In this document: one piece after another, positions 38,491 through 47,489 of the stretch | How the letters are laid out: each line of letters begins with the position of its first letter | Position numbering within the stretch: position 1 is the first letter of the stretch | Assembly: GCF_006439335.1 (NCBI RefSeq) | Contig: NZ_SAWY01000036.1 | Location: forward strand, 248,356 to 312,355 | DNA from: Litorilituus lipolyticus | GTDB lineage: Bacteria > Pseudomonadota > Gammaproteobacteria > Enterobacterales > Alteromonadaceae | Length of the DNA: 64,000 nt | Direction of reading: 5' to 3' | Notes under the pieces: model-generated | Databases searched by the model: none | Seen by the model: the letters and a program-made list of their open reading frames with translations, nothing else | Told to the model about the DNA's origin: nothing | Position numbers and translations under genes: made by a program

Positions 38491-40155
38491 TTACACGCTC
38501 TCCATCATTTTATCGTTGGCAGTATTAGGCGGCACTAATGGCCAAACGTTGTCTTTTGCATCAATTTTCACATGTAATAAATAAGGGCCTTGATGATCTA
38601 TCATTTCTTCAAGCGCTTCAGTGACTTGGCTCTTTTCAGTAATCGTTTGTGCTTTGATTTCAAATGAGCGGGCTAGCTGACAAAAATCTGGGTTATCTGC
38701 TAAATCTGTTTCGCTTAAGCGACCATCAAAGAATAAATCTTGCCATTGACGAACCATGCCTAGTTTTGCATTGTCGATAAGTAAGATTTTTACCGGTATT
38801 TGATAACGCTTTATTGTTGCTAATTCTTGCACGTTCATCATGATAGAACCGTCACCTGAAACAGCAATAACGGTGTCGTGTGGTCGGCTAATTTGCGCAC
38901 CTATAGCTGCAGGTAAACCAAAGCCCATAGTACCCATGCCACCACTGGTTAAAAAGTTACATGGATCATCAACGCTGATATGCTGTGCAGACCACATTTG
39001 ATGTTGTCCAACATCGGTGGTAATACAGGTGTTTTTTGGCATTAAATCACTCATTTCTTTGAGCACTGCGGGTGCAAAAATTTTGCTGCCAGGGTGGTCG
39101 TATCGCCAGCCAAAATCAGCTTTCATTTGTTGAACTTTTTCTTGCCAACCACTGATATTTAATGACATAGACAATAGCGGTAAATTGGCCTTTAAATCAC
39201 CTAAAATCGCAGCATCAGCAAAGCGTCTTTTATTAATTTCAGCAGTATCAATATCAAAATGAATGACCTTAGCATTTGGTGCAAATTCATTCAGTTTTCC
39301 TGTTACACGGTCATCAAAACGAGCACCAACCACGACCAATAAATCGCATTCTTGAACCGCTAAATTAGAGGCTTTGGTACCATGCATACCTAACATACCA
39401 AGATAATTTTCATTATCAGCATTAATGGCGCCTAAGCCTTTTAACGTTGAAACACTTGGCATACCTGTTTGGTTGGCGAAATCACGGACTTCATCAATAG
39501 CATTGGCCATACCAACACCACCACCCACATAAAGAATTGGCTGTTTAGCATGGGTTAGTATATCGATAGCATTGCTGATATCTGCTAAAGGCAATTGCAC
39601 TTTATTGGTTAAATGTGAAAACTCTTCTAAACGGCTTGTTACTTCAGCTTGTTGAATATCTTTAGGAATATCAACAAGTACTGGACCTTGTCGACCTTCT
39701 AACGCAATTTCAAAAGCTTGGTGAAGCACGTCTTCTAAATCATCAATATTGCTCACTTGAAATGAATGCTTTGTACAAGCGAGTGATAATCCGAAAATGT
39801 CAATTTCTTGGAAAGCATCACTACCCATAGCAGACGTTGCTACTTGGCCAGTAATGGCGACAACAGGTATTGAGTCAGCTAAGGCATCGGCAAGACCAGT
39901 GATCAGGTTAGTTGCCCCTGGTCCTGAGGTTGCCATGCACACACCAACTTTACCAGCAGCACGAGCATAGCCAACAGCTGAGAATGCGGCACCCTGTTCG
40001 TGACGGCAAAGAAAGTGTTTCACACTGCTATCGTAAAGCGCATCGTAAATAGGCATGATTGCACCACCAGGGTAACCAAAAACATGCTCTACACCATGTT
40101 GCTCTAATACTTCAAATAATAATCCGCCACCTGTTAAAGGTTTGCTGCTGCTCAT
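38491..40155 (-). CDS. ilvG: acetolactate synthase II large subunit
   Basis: This is a 554-residue ThDP enzyme that joins two pyruvates, or pyruvate and 2-oxobutanoate. It has the catalytic Glu region ([13 protein letters not shown] then [20 protein letters not shown]) and the ThDP/Mg motif [18 protein letters not shown]. The frame is intact, unlike ilvG in E. coli K-12. It is the first structural gene of the cluster, and the leader/attenuator lies immediately upstream. Confidence 0.96.
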   Translation of the reverse strand: MSSSKPLTGGGLLFEVLEQHGVEHVFGYPGGAIMPIYDALYDSSVKHFLCRHEQGAAFSAVGYARAAGKVGVCMATSGPGATNLITGLADALADSIPVVAITGQVATSAMGSDAFQEIDIFGLSLACTKHSFQVSNIDDLEDVLHQAFEIALEGRQGPVLVDIPKDIQQAEVTSRLEEFSHLTNKVQLPLADISNAIDILTHAKQPILYVGGGVGMANAIDEVRDFANQTGMPSVSTLKGLGAINADNENYLGMLGMHGTKASNLAVQECDLLVVVGARFDDRVTGKLNEFAPNAKVIHFDIDTAEINKRRFADAAILGDLKANLPLLSMSLNISGWQEKVQQMKADFGWRYDHPGSKIFAPAVLKEMSDLMPKNTCITTDVGQHQMWSAQHISVDDPCNFLTSGGMGTMGFGLPAAIGAQISRPHDTVIAVSGDGSIMMNVQELATIKRYQIPVKILLIDNAKLGMVRQWQDLFFDGRLSETDLADNPDFCQLARSFEIKAQTITEKSQVTEALEEMIDHQGPYLLHVKIDAKDNVWPLVPPNTANDKMMESV

Positions 40156-40174
40156 GTTGATTCCAAAAATATTG

Positions 40175-40261
40175 TTTAAAAAAAAGAAAACCCTCGGTTC
40201 TTTCGAAGCGAGGGTTTGTTATTCAGTATTTTGCTTTTCTTTAGCTCAACGAAAACCCTCG
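40175..40261 (-). promoter_or_regulatory. ilvGMEDA attenuator (terminator/antiterminator)
   Basis: On the minus strand AAACCCTCG (40217-40209) pairs with CGAGGGTTT (40196-40188), followed by a long T-run to ~40175: a rho-independent terminator 20 bases before ilvG. An earlier CGAGGGTTTT (40261-40252), inside the leader peptide's last codons, can pair with the same AAACCCTCG to make the antiterminator. Ribosome stalling at the Ile/Val codons would free that segment. This is the classical attenuation layout. Confidence 0.9.
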
Positions 40262-40321
40262 AGGTGATTTAATAATCACTACGACGAGAATGTTAATAAT
40301 AATTGAGTTAAAGTTTTTCAT
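40241..40321 (-). CDS. ilvL: ilv operon leader peptide
   Basis: A 26-codon frame from ATG at 40321 to TAA at 40241 encodes MKNFN, then SIIINILVVVIIKSPRG and FSLS. Of residues 7-17, ten are Ile, Leu or Val, i.e. the end products of the operon. It precedes the attenuator, whose antiterminator strand overlaps its last codons. The ribosome-binding site (AAGAG, five bases upstream) is modest. It is the control peptide rather than a functional protein. Confidence 0.92.
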   Translation of the reverse strand: MKNFNSIIINILVVVIIKSPRGFSLS

Positions 40322-40494
40322 AGTTTCTCTTAGTTTTTCTAAGCTTTTTATTTTTGTTTTTATTAGCTATTTAATTAAGCTGAAAACCTTTCAGTTCACA
40401 GCCTTATTAAATTAGTACCATAGCAATAAGGCAGATAGCAAGAAGTTTTGTTATAGCTTTTTTGTGCAAAGCTTGAACAATCGTAATAACTAGT
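40322..40494. other. ilv promoter region
   Basis: The region between the leader peptide and MITE copy 2 must hold the ilvLGMEDA promoter on the minus strand. One possible pair is TTGCTA and TACTAA, 18 bases apart, but the AT-rich composition allows others. Confidence 0.35.
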
Positions 40495-40693
40495 TAACCA
40501 TAGTTGGGGATAACAACTTGCTTTCTAGCAGTCTATTTTCCTTAGTACAGCGTTATATTAGTTTGCAATAGGCTAGCTATTGGCGTACTAATTTGCCTTG
40601 TATTAAGAAAAATCGCCAAGCTAGAATAATGATAAATCTAGATTTACATACATTTCAAATAACTAGCTAATTTCTTATCTCGAGCTGAGGTTA
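40495..40693. mobile_element. MITE-like element, copy 2 (199 bp)
   Basis: It shares with the copy at 14823-14965 the block GGATAACAACTTGCTTTCTAG near the left end, a TTTGCCTTGTA(T/A)TAA-like stretch in the middle, and CTAGCTAATTTCTTAT plus a terminal inverted repeat at the right. The left terminal repeat is degenerate (TAACCATAGTTGGGGATAA). It has an extra ~56 bases near 40539-40594 absent from copy 1. It sits between the ilv promoter region and comM; no coding capacity. Confidence 0.72.
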
Positions 40694-40786
40694 GTTAGAA
40701 AACATAGACATCAAAAGGTAACCGCTCCCTGATTTATAAAAACTGAGCTACACTCAAATTGAAGGATAATATTAAAAGGATTTTAT

Positions 40787-42310
40787 ATGTCACTTGCCTG
40801 TGTTTATAGTCGTGCTCGTGTGGGGCTAACTGCTCCGCTGGTTACCGTAGAAGTTCACTTAGCCAATGGCCTACCGGCATTCAATATCGTCGGCCTCCCA
40901 GAAACCTCAGTTAAAGAATCTAAAGATAGAGTGCGCAGCGCTATAATCAATTGTGGTTATGAATTTCCTGCCAAGCGAATAACCATAAATCTTGCGCCAG
41001 CAGATCTACCCAAAGAAGGCGGTCGATTTGATTTACCCATTGCTGTTGGTATTTTAGCAGCTTCAGAACAGATACCTGAAATAGATCTTACTCACTATGA
41101 ATTTGCAGGTGAATTGGCGCTATCAGGTGAACTTAGAGCAATTATTGGTGAAATCCCAATGACGATAGCTAGTTGTGAAAGTGGTAGAACTTTGATTATA
41201 CCTGAGCAAAATACTGAACAAGCGAGTTGGGTTAAAAAAGCTAAAGTACATGGCCTTAGGCATTTAACGGAACTTTATCCACACTTTTCAAAGCAAAAAA
41301 CTTTACCCTTTGTAACAGAAAGAGAGATAAAAGAGCAGCCATTGCAAAACTTATTGGATATGAGTGATGTAATCGGTCAGCCGTTTGCAAAACGAGCACT
41401 AGAGATTGCTGCTAGTGGTGCTCATAATTTGCTATTAATTGGCCCGCCAGGTACAGGAAAAACTATGTTAGCTAGTCGCTTGGCAGGTATTTTGCCGAAA
41501 ATGACAGAGCAAGAAGCCCTTGAAATAGCGGCAGTGCAGTCAATTAGTCACCAAGTGATAGATCAACAATCATGGTTTAGAAGGCCTTTTAGAGCACCTC
41601 ATCACACAGCATCATCAGCTGCTTTGGTGGGGGGTGGGAGCCAACCGAAACCAGGTGAGATTTCCTTAGCCCATAACGGTGTGTTGTTTCTTGATGAGCT
41701 ACCTGAATTTGAGCGTAAAGTGCTTGATGTGCTACGTGAGCCAATGGAGTCTGGTGAAGTCACCATATCGAGAGCTTTGCAAAAACAATGTTTTCCGGCA
41801 CGATTTCAGCTGATTGCAGCAATGAACCCGAGTCCAACAGGCTTTTATAACGATAATCGTAGTACCCCTGAACAAGTTCTGCGCTATTTAAACCGTTTAT
41901 CAGGGCCATTTCTCGATCGTATTGATATCCAAATTGAAGTTGCTCGATTGCCTAAAGGCACTTGGGCACAAGATAGCACGGGCAATGAATCTAGTTTTAC
42001 TGTCAGAGAACGTGTTGAAGCTTGCCGCGCTAAGCAAACAGCCAGACAAAGTAAGGCAAATGCTCACCTTGAAGCCAGTGAGTTAAAACTTCATTGCCAA
42101 TTATCCGCTCAAGATAATGAATTTCTTGAACTTGCCGTTGAGAAATTAGGGTTATCGACACGTGCCCATCATAAAATATTAAAGATCGCGCGAACGTTGG
42201 CAGATATGGAACGAATTGAACATATCTCACATGATCATATCGTTGAGGCGCTATCTTATCGAGCAATGGATAGGCTATTACGGCATTTAACTAGTGCCGT
42301 TGCAGTGTGA
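40787..42310 (+). CDS. comM: YifB/ComM-family Mg-chelatase-like AAA ATPase
   Basis: This 507-residue protein has an N-terminal Lon-like fold (ARVGLTAPLVTVEVHLANGL, then GLPETSVKESKDRVRSA) and an AAA+ module with Walker A GPPGTGKT and the Mg-chelatase motifs (FRAPHHTASSAALVGGG; LFLDELPEF). ComM homologues are hexameric helicases that promote branch migration in natural transformation in Vibrio and Haemophilus. The length matches E. coli YifB (506). AAAGGA precedes the ATG. Its location next to ilv genes is conserved in gammaproteobacteria. Confidence 0.93.
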   Translation: MSLACVYSRARVGLTAPLVTVEVHLANGLPAFNIVGLPETSVKESKDRVRSAIINCGYEFPAKRITINLAPADLPKEGGRFDLPIAVGILAASEQIPEIDLTHYEFAGELALSGELRAIIGEIPMTIASCESGRTLIIPEQNTEQASWVKKAKVHGLRHLTELYPHFSKQKTLPFVTEREIKEQPLQNLLDMSDVIGQPFAKRALEIAASGAHNLLLIGPPGTGKTMLASRLAGILPKMTEQEALEIAAVQSISHQVIDQQSWFRRPFRAPHHTASSAALVGGGSQPKPGEISLAHNGVLFLDELPEFERKVLDVLREPMESGEVTISRALQKQCFPARFQLIAAMNPSPTGFYNDNRSTPEQVLRYLNRLSGPFLDRIDIQIEVARLPKGTWAQDSTGNESSFTVRERVEACRAKQTARQSKANAHLEASELKLHCQLSAQDNEFLELAVEKLGLSTRAHHKILKIARTLADMERIEHISHDHIVEALSYRAMDRLLRHLTSAVAV

Positions 42311-42327
42311 TGATAAGATCAGCTTCT

Positions 42328-43221
42328 CTATTGAATGGATTGGAAAAATGCTTGGATCAGTGGCTGAGAGCGCGTTTGATTCAAGCAGCAAATACCTAAT
42401 TCAAAGGGGTCAATTTCACCGACATCACTCAAATATTGTACCCTGTCTTTGACGGGACTATTTTCCACTACAACCTGAGGAACTATGCCAACACCACAGC
42501 CCAAAGCAACCATACTCACTAAGGCTTCATGGCCTGAAACCGTGGCATAAATATTGGCTTTTCCTTGCTGTTTTTTGCGATACCAATGCTCAAACCGTTT
42601 TCTAGCAGGACCATGTTCAGGCAAGATAATCGGCATTTGAGACCAGGTTATTCCTTGAGCGGATGCGCTGGCTTGTTGCAGCTGTTGTTGTACTTTGCAA
42701 TGCATTGTTGGCGCGATAACTGAAAGTGGTACCGTAGCCAAATGATGAAAAAAAACACTTCGAGGTAAGTTCTCTGGATTAGCGGCTATGGCAAAGTCGA
42801 CTGATTGGCTTTGAAGTTGCTCAAGGGCATCGGCAGCATCACCTGTGGTTAGCATAATTTCTACCAAAGGATGAGCTGCTCTAAACCTATCTAACAAAGG
42901 GGGCAAATGGCTATAAGCCGCGGTTACTGAGCAATAAATATGAAGCTTACCCGTTAATGCTTGCTGTTCTTGAGCGATAGAGTTTTTGAAAGACTGCCAT
43001 TGCTCTAACTGCTGCTCGGCAAAAAGTTTAAACTTCCTACCTTCTTCGGTTAGCACTACCGTGCGATTATCTCGATGTAGTAACTCACAAGCTAGCTCTT
43101 GCTCTAAACGTTGTATGGCTCTACTCAAGGTTGAAGGGCTCATGTGATGCGCTTGTGCAGTTTTGCCGAAGTGCAAAGTGGTAGCTAAGTGTTGAAATAT
43201 CGCCAGTGCTTTTTGATCCAT
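42328..43221 (-). CDS. ilvY: LysR-family activator of ilvC
   Basis: The N-terminal helix-turn-helix (FGKTAQAHHMSPSTLSRAIQ, then RLEQELACELLHRDNR) and the 297-residue length match IlvY. IlvY responds to acetolactate or acetohydroxybutyrate and activates ilvC, which is divergent here. The effector domain has the conserved GHEALVSMVALGCGVGIVP. The intergenic region carries TTGC-N7-GCAA sites. Its convergent neighbour comM ends 17 bases away. Confidence 0.92.
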   Translation of the reverse strand: MDQKALAIFQHLATTLHFGKTAQAHHMSPSTLSRAIQRLEQELACELLHRDNRTVVLTEEGRKFKLFAEQQLEQWQSFKNSIAQEQQALTGKLHIYCSVTAAYSHLPPLLDRFRAAHPLVEIMLTTGDAADALEQLQSQSVDFAIAANPENLPRSVFFHHLATVPLSVIAPTMHCKVQQQLQQASASAQGITWSQMPIILPEHGPARKRFEHWYRKKQQGKANIYATVSGHEALVSMVALGCGVGIVPQVVVENSPVKDRVQYLSDVGEIDPFELGICCLNQTRSQPLIQAFFQSIQ

Positions 43222-43265
43222 AATCAGACTTATGTTGTCATTTGTGGCAGTTAATTATTAGTATA

Positions 43266-43313
43266 TTGCAAAAAACGCAACACTGCGATGCAAATATATC
43301 ATTTTTCGCAACA
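43266..43313. promoter_or_regulatory. IlvY binding sites between ilvY and ilvC
   Basis: TTGC-N7-GCAA (43266-43280) is a good LysR-type dyad. A second arrangement, TGCAAATATATCA followed by TTTTTCGCAA, occupies ~43290-43312. Two tandem operators between ilvY and ilvC are known in E. coli. The match here is by motif and place. Confidence 0.65.
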
Positions 43314-43411
43314 TGTTTTGTGCGCTATGCTGCAACTATCAAAATTCGGTACACGTCATTAGCGTCTAATGCAGGTACCAATATCAGTTATTGTTATACC
43401 GAGGAAAGGCC

Positions 43412-44893
43412 ATGAGTAATTATTTTAACACGTTAAGTTTACGTGAGAAGCTTGAACAATTAGGCAAATGTCGCTTTATGAAGCGTGAAGAATTCAGCGA
43501 TGGCTGTAACTTCATTAAAGATTGGAACATTGTTATTGTCGGTTGTGGTGCACAAGGCTTAAACCAAGGTTTAAATATGCGCGATTCAGGTTTAAATATT
43601 TCTTATGCTTTGCGTGATGCAGCTATTAGTGAAAAACGTCAATCATGGCAGTGGGCCACTGAGAATGGCTTTACGGTAGGTAATTACGAGGAATTAATTC
43701 CTCAAGCTGACTTAGTGTTAAACTTAACGCCAGATAAGCAACATACTTCTGCTGTAAATGCGGTAATGCCGTTAATGAAGCAAGGTGCAACACTTTCATA
43801 TTCTCACGGTTTCAACATTGTTGAAGAAGGCATGCAAATTCGCCCAGATATCACGGTTGTGATGGTAGCGCCTAAGTGTCCAGGTACTGAAGTTCGTGAA
43901 GAATATAAGCGTGGCTTTGGTGTACCAACCTTAATTGCTGTTCACCCTGAAAATGATCCGCAAGGTAATGGTTTAGCCATTGCTAAAGCCTATGCATCTG
44001 CAACAGGTGGTGACAGAGCCGGCGTACTAGAATCATCATTCATTGCCGAAGTGAAGTCTGACTTGATGGGTGAACAAACAATCCTTTGTGGTATGTTACA
44101 AACAGCTGCAGTATTGGGTCACAAACAGTTAGTGGCACAAGGTATGGATGCAGGTTATGCACGTAAGTTATTACAATATGGCATCGAAACAACAACTGAA
44201 GGTTTAAAACACGGCGGCATCACAAATATGATGGATCGCTTATCAAACCCTGCGAAAATTAAAGCATTTGATATGTCGCTAGAGTTAAAAGAGATTTTAC
44301 GTCCGCTTTTCCAAAAGCATATGGATGATATTATCGAAGGACGTTTCTCTGCAACCATGATGGAAGATTGGAAAAACGACGATGCTAACTTACTTAAGTG
44401 GCGTGCAGCAACAGCGGAAACTTCATTTGAGCAAGCACCAGATTGTGATTCTGAAATTACTGAGCAAGAGTACTATGACAAAGGTATTTTCGTAGTAGCT
44501 ATGGTTAAAGCGGGTGTTGAGTTAGCGTTTGAAGCGATGGTTGATTCAGGCATTATTGAAGAATCTGCTTACTATGAATCTCTACATGAAACGCCATTAA
44601 TTGCTAACTGTATCGCACGTAACAAGTTATATGAGATGAATGTTGTTATTTCTGATACTGCTGAATACGGTAACTATTTATTTAGTCATGCTGCAGTACC
44701 ATTACTTGAAGAATATGCTTCTCGTTTAACACTTGAAGAATTAGGTGACGGTATTACTGGTTCAAACGGTGTAGATAACGTACGATTAATCGAAGTGAAT
44801 GAAGAAATTCGCAACCACGGTGTTGAAATTGTAGGTAAAGAGCTTCGTGGCTACATGACTGATATGAAAAAGATTGTTGAAGCGAATAGCTAA
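43412..44893 (+). CDS. ilvC: ketol-acid reductoisomerase, class II
   Basis: The enzyme converts acetolactate into dihydroxyisovalerate and the isoleucine equivalent, using NADPH and Mg. It is the long class II form, 493 residues (E. coli 491), with the nucleotide loop [18 protein letters not shown] and a duplicated C-terminal knotted domain. ATG 43412 has AGGAAAGG upstream; the TTG seven codons earlier does not. The divergent ilvY controls it. A terminator follows at 44935. Confidence 0.96.
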   Translation: MSNYFNTLSLREKLEQLGKCRFMKREEFSDGCNFIKDWNIVIVGCGAQGLNQGLNMRDSGLNISYALRDAAISEKRQSWQWATENGFTVGNYEELIPQADLVLNLTPDKQHTSAVNAVMPLMKQGATLSYSHGFNIVEEGMQIRPDITVVMVAPKCPGTEVREEYKRGFGVPTLIAVHPENDPQGNGLAIAKAYASATGGDRAGVLESSFIAEVKSDLMGEQTILCGMLQTAAVLGHKQLVAQGMDAGYARKLLQYGIETTTEGLKHGGITNMMDRLSNPAKIKAFDMSLELKEILRPLFQKHMDDIIEGRFSATMMEDWKNDDANLLKWRAATAETSFEQAPDCDSEITEQEYYDKGIFVVAMVKAGVELAFEAMVDSGIIEESAYYESLHETPLIANCIARNKLYEMNVVISDTAEYGNYLFSHAAVPLLEEYASRLTLEELGDGITGSNGVDNVRLIEVNEEIRNHGVEIVGKELRGYMTDMKKIVEANS

Positions 44894-44934
44894 TACTGAA
44901 TGTTTATCTAAGTAAAAGGTAAACAAATATAAGG

Positions 44935-44970
44935 CGGCATGTCACTTAACAAGGACAGGCCGTTTTTTTT
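44935..44970 (+). terminator. ilvC terminator
   Basis: CGGCATGTC (44935-44943) pairs, with one mismatch, with GACAGGCCG (44954-44962), followed by eight T residues. Confidence 0.85.
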
Positions 44971-45011
44971 GCCATAATTTTAGCCAAACAGTGTATAAAT
45001 GAGATAAGCCA

Positions 45012-45776
45012 ATGATGTTAAATACTCTTGATATAATGCAAGCTGTTTTGCTTATCGCGATAGGCTTAATTGCGGGTGTTATTAATACCTTAGCTGGCGG
45101 GGGTTCTAATTTATCTTTACCTGCACTAATGATGTGTGGTTTACCTGCTGATGTGGCTAATGCGACGAATAGAGTAGGTGTCTTATTACAATCAATTACT
45201 GCAACAAAGGGTTTCTACCATCATAAAAAATTAGAAGTAAACTCAATCAAAAACACTTTTTGGCCGCTACTGTTTGGCGGATTATGTGGTGCATTAACCG
45301 CGTCGTACCTTGAGGTTACATTACTCAAGCCCTTACTTTTAGGCACCATGATTGCTGTTTCTTTATGGGTGGTTTTAAAAAGTGATACTGATGCTGAGCA
45401 AAAGCGTGAACCCAAAAGTTGTTATGCCTCAATTGGTAGCTTATTAGCAATATTTGGCGCGGGTTTTTATGGTGGCTTTGTGCAAGCAGGGGTTGGCTTT
45501 GTTTTAATCGCGGCTTTTGTTGGCATGCTAGATTACGATTTATTAAGAGCTAATGCGATGAAAGTGGTTGCAACAGTTATTTTTACTAGTATTGCATTAC
45601 TCATCTTTGTTTTTCGAGATCAAGTTGCTTGGCTGCCAGGATTATTATTGGGTGTTGGCAGTATAGTTGGTGCAAAAGTGGCCGTTCAGTTTGCAGTTAA
45701 CGTCAAAGCAAGTACGTTAAAAATTATGGTGTTAATAATGACGATTATTGCCAGCGTAGCCGCGCTACTTACATAG
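45012..45776 (+). CDS. TauE/SafE-family membrane exporter
   Basis: This 254-residue protein has about eight membrane helices in two repeats. It has the first-repeat motif GLIAGVINTLAGGGSNLSLP and the second-repeat GAGFYGGFVQAGVGFVLIAA typical of TauE/SafE sulfite and sulfonate exporters. The substrate cannot be deduced. It starts 42 bases after the ilvC terminator and seems independent of it. Two tandem ATGs are possible at 45012/45015. Confidence 0.85.
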   Translation: MMLNTLDIMQAVLLIAIGLIAGVINTLAGGGSNLSLPALMMCGLPADVANATNRVGVLLQSITATKGFYHHKKLEVNSIKNTFWPLLFGGLCGALTASYLEVTLLKPLLLGTMIAVSLWVVLKSDTDAEQKREPKSCYASIGSLLAIFGAGFYGGFVQAGVGFVLIAAFVGMLDYDLLRANAMKVVATVIFTSIALLIFVFRDQVAWLPGLLLGVGSIVGAKVAVQFAVNVKASTLKIMVLIMTIIASVAALLT

Positions 45777-45860
45777 GAACAGCTGAAGCTGAACTCAGTT
45801 TAAAGAATGGATTAACTATTTAAATACAATGGGTTATATTTGATTTTTTTCTAGCTCAAG

Positions 45861-46304
45861 TTACTTGCTGGTTCCTTTTTCGTTCAATAAAGACTTGTTG
45901 AGTAAAGGGCTACTCGCTTTCAGTTTAGTGACTTGTTGTTTTTCATCCATGGTTAATGCCTTATAGCCTCTAGGATATGACCAACCATAGCCCCACCTAA
46001 AAGGTGTTGGTAAGTAGGGTGTACCACCTACACGAACACCGGCAAGCATCAGTTGAGCAATTTCAGGCTCTCCCACTTTTGCAACGCATTGTTGAAGCGC
46101 TTCATCAGCGACTAGCCTCTCATTAGATGTGCCACCTTGCCAATAGGCTAAGTCGTGAGCTGTACAGCAAGAAAGCCAAAGTTGAGATTGCTCAAAAGTA
46201 CCATCAGGAAATGCGCTACAGCCGTCTGATGTAAACGGCTTTAGTTCGTCGGCTGCCACATTGAATGCTATCGAGAGTAAAAAAATGATTATATAAGTAC
46301 GCAT
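45861..46304 (-). CDS. secreted phospholipase A2-like protein
   Basis: The 147-residue product has a signal peptide (MRTYIIIFLLSIAFNVAADE). Its mature part reads DGCSAFPDG, then LSCCTAHDLAYWQGG, then RLVADEALQQCV. The CCxxHD pairing recalls the His-Asp catalytic pair of phospholipase A2, and ADxxxxxCV resembles the second Asp region. The Cys usually found three residues after HD is Ala here. The same features occur in uncharacterised bacterial proteins. Lipase activity is possible but unproven. The GTG at 46337 would add 11 residues with no clear advantage. Confidence 0.65.
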   Translation of the reverse strand: MRTYIIIFLLSIAFNVAADELKPFTSDGCSAFPDGTFEQSQLWLSCCTAHDLAYWQGGTSNERLVADEALQQCVAKVGEPEIAQLMLAGVRVGGTPYLPTPFRWGYGWSYPRGYKALTMDEKQQVTKLKASSPLLNKSLLNEKGTSK

Positions 46305-46338
46305 AACATTGTTCTTTTTTACGCTTTTCAATAGCACG

Positions 46339-46920
46339 CTATAATTTCTTCACTAAACTAAATGCACCGCGAACATCGCCTAAACTATAACCTGTCGCCA
46401 TATCGTTAGGGTAATGTTTCTGCAACGCTTGTTTGACTTCAGGTGCTATGGTATTACCATGGCAATTTAAGCAAACGCCTTCAATAAGCTGCGCTTTCAT
46501 AAAACGAAATTCGTTGTTAACTATTTCAGCATGCTCTAGAGAGTTAGCCGTTTGTTTGGTGTTAGCTTGCTCTTTTTGTTGTGCAAATTGTTGTAAGATT
46601 TTTTGCTCATAGTTATTAGCCGTTGCATTCTTAGCGTTGCGAGTTTTTAAGCTGACTCTACTGACATCCCATTGCGTTTTTTGACTTAATTTTTTGGCGA
46701 TTTTGGGTGCTTCAATTGCACAAACGTCGATGGCATGTACTAATCCACCAGACTGTATTGCTTGTTTTAACTTAGGCTTTAAAGTGCCACCAAAGCTTTT
46801 TACTATTTTTTTAGCTTCAGAAGTTAATTGCTGTTCATCTGCTGGCTTATGCGCATGAGCATAAATAGGTAAAAGTGAAAAAATTGTTAGGGGGATTAGA
46901 AATTGAATAGAGTGTTTCAT
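46339..46920 (-). CDS. DUF3365 periplasmic c-type haem protein
   Basis: This 193-residue protein has a signal peptide (ending YAHAHKPA) and a C-terminal haem-binding CLNCHG motif. The preceding helix-rich segment (IDVCAIEAPKIAKKLSQ, WDVSRVSLKTRNAKN) matches the DUF3365/Tll0287-like family, which resembles sensor domains and periplasmic cytochromes. It should be matured by the c-type cytochrome machinery. It may be co-transcribed with the phospholipase-like gene, which begins 34 bases after its stop. Confidence 0.82.
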   Translation of the reverse strand: MKHSIQFLIPLTIFSLLPIYAHAHKPADEQQLTSEAKKIVKSFGGTLKPKLKQAIQSGGLVHAIDVCAIEAPKIAKKLSQKTQWDVSRVSLKTRNAKNATANNYEQKILQQFAQQKEQANTKQTANSLEHAEIVNNEFRFMKAQLIEGVCLNCHGNTIAPEVKQALQKHYPNDMATGYSLGDVRGAFSLVKKL

Positions 46921-47159
46921 AGCAAAGATTCTAATGTTAAGAAATAGTTAATAGTTATAACCTTTACCGAATCAATTTGCACATAACTAATTAAAATTTT
47001 CATTATTATGGATGCACTATCCATAAATTTACCTAAAGTAACACTTCAAAACATCTTTCTCATCAAAGGTTACAGTATTTAATCCTGAAGTTGTTATCTT
47101 ATGAAGCATCAAATCAATAAGTCATTAAACAAGCACATTATCTACAAAGGAGAGTTGCC
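46921..47159. other. divergent intergenic with short inverted repeat
   Basis: Between the DUF3365 haem protein gene and the small acidic gene. TTATGGA (47006-47012) and TCCATAA (47020-47026) form a seven-base inverted repeat that could be an operator for either gene. Nothing else is recognisable. Confidence 0.35.
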
Positions 47160-47402
47160 ATGAAAACTATCATAGGTCTTACAACAATCGTTATTACCAT
47201 GTTGTCTTTTAGTGTTTTGGCCAATGAAAAAGATAACTTACTAGAAAACCCTGTTTTTGCTGAAAGATTAGAGCAAGCTGTTGAGTATAAATTAGAGTCT
47301 CTTCACTTTGATATTGAAGCAGAACTACAAGTGCAGCTTGAAGATGAGCTAGAAGATAATATGGAAGTCGCTATTGAAGACTTTGAACAGCAAGTTAAAT
47401 AA
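47160..47402 (+). CDS. small acidic secreted protein, 80 aa
   Basis: The signal peptide (MKTIIGLTTIVITMLSFSVLA) is followed by ~58 residues that are highly acidic, helical and repetitive (ERLEQAVEYKLESL, ELQVQLEDELEDNME). It looks like an amphipathic or coiled-coil periplasmic peptide. The Shine-Dalgarno sequence AAAGGAGAG is excellent, and a strong terminator follows 27 bases after the stop. So it is a genuine single-gene unit. I do not recognise the family. Confidence 0.7.
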   Translation: MKTIIGLTTIVITMLSFSVLANEKDNLLENPVFAERLEQAVEYKLESLHFDIEAELQVQLEDELEDNMEVAIEDFEQQVK

Positions 47403-47428
47403 ACTTTACTCCACTACCCCGCAGTGTT

Positions 47429-47473
47429 GCAGTTTCTTAGTAATATAGAGCTACTAAGAAACTGCTTTTTTAT
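47429..47473. terminator. strong 14-bp terminator
   Basis: GCAGTTTCTTAGTA (47429-47442) and TACTAAGAAACTGC (47452-47465) are perfect arms with a nine-base loop. TTTTTTAT follows on the plus strand. It ends the small acidic gene and may also act on the minus-strand gene that ends at 47490. Confidence 0.9.
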
Positions 47474-47489
47474 ATGATGATTAAAATTT

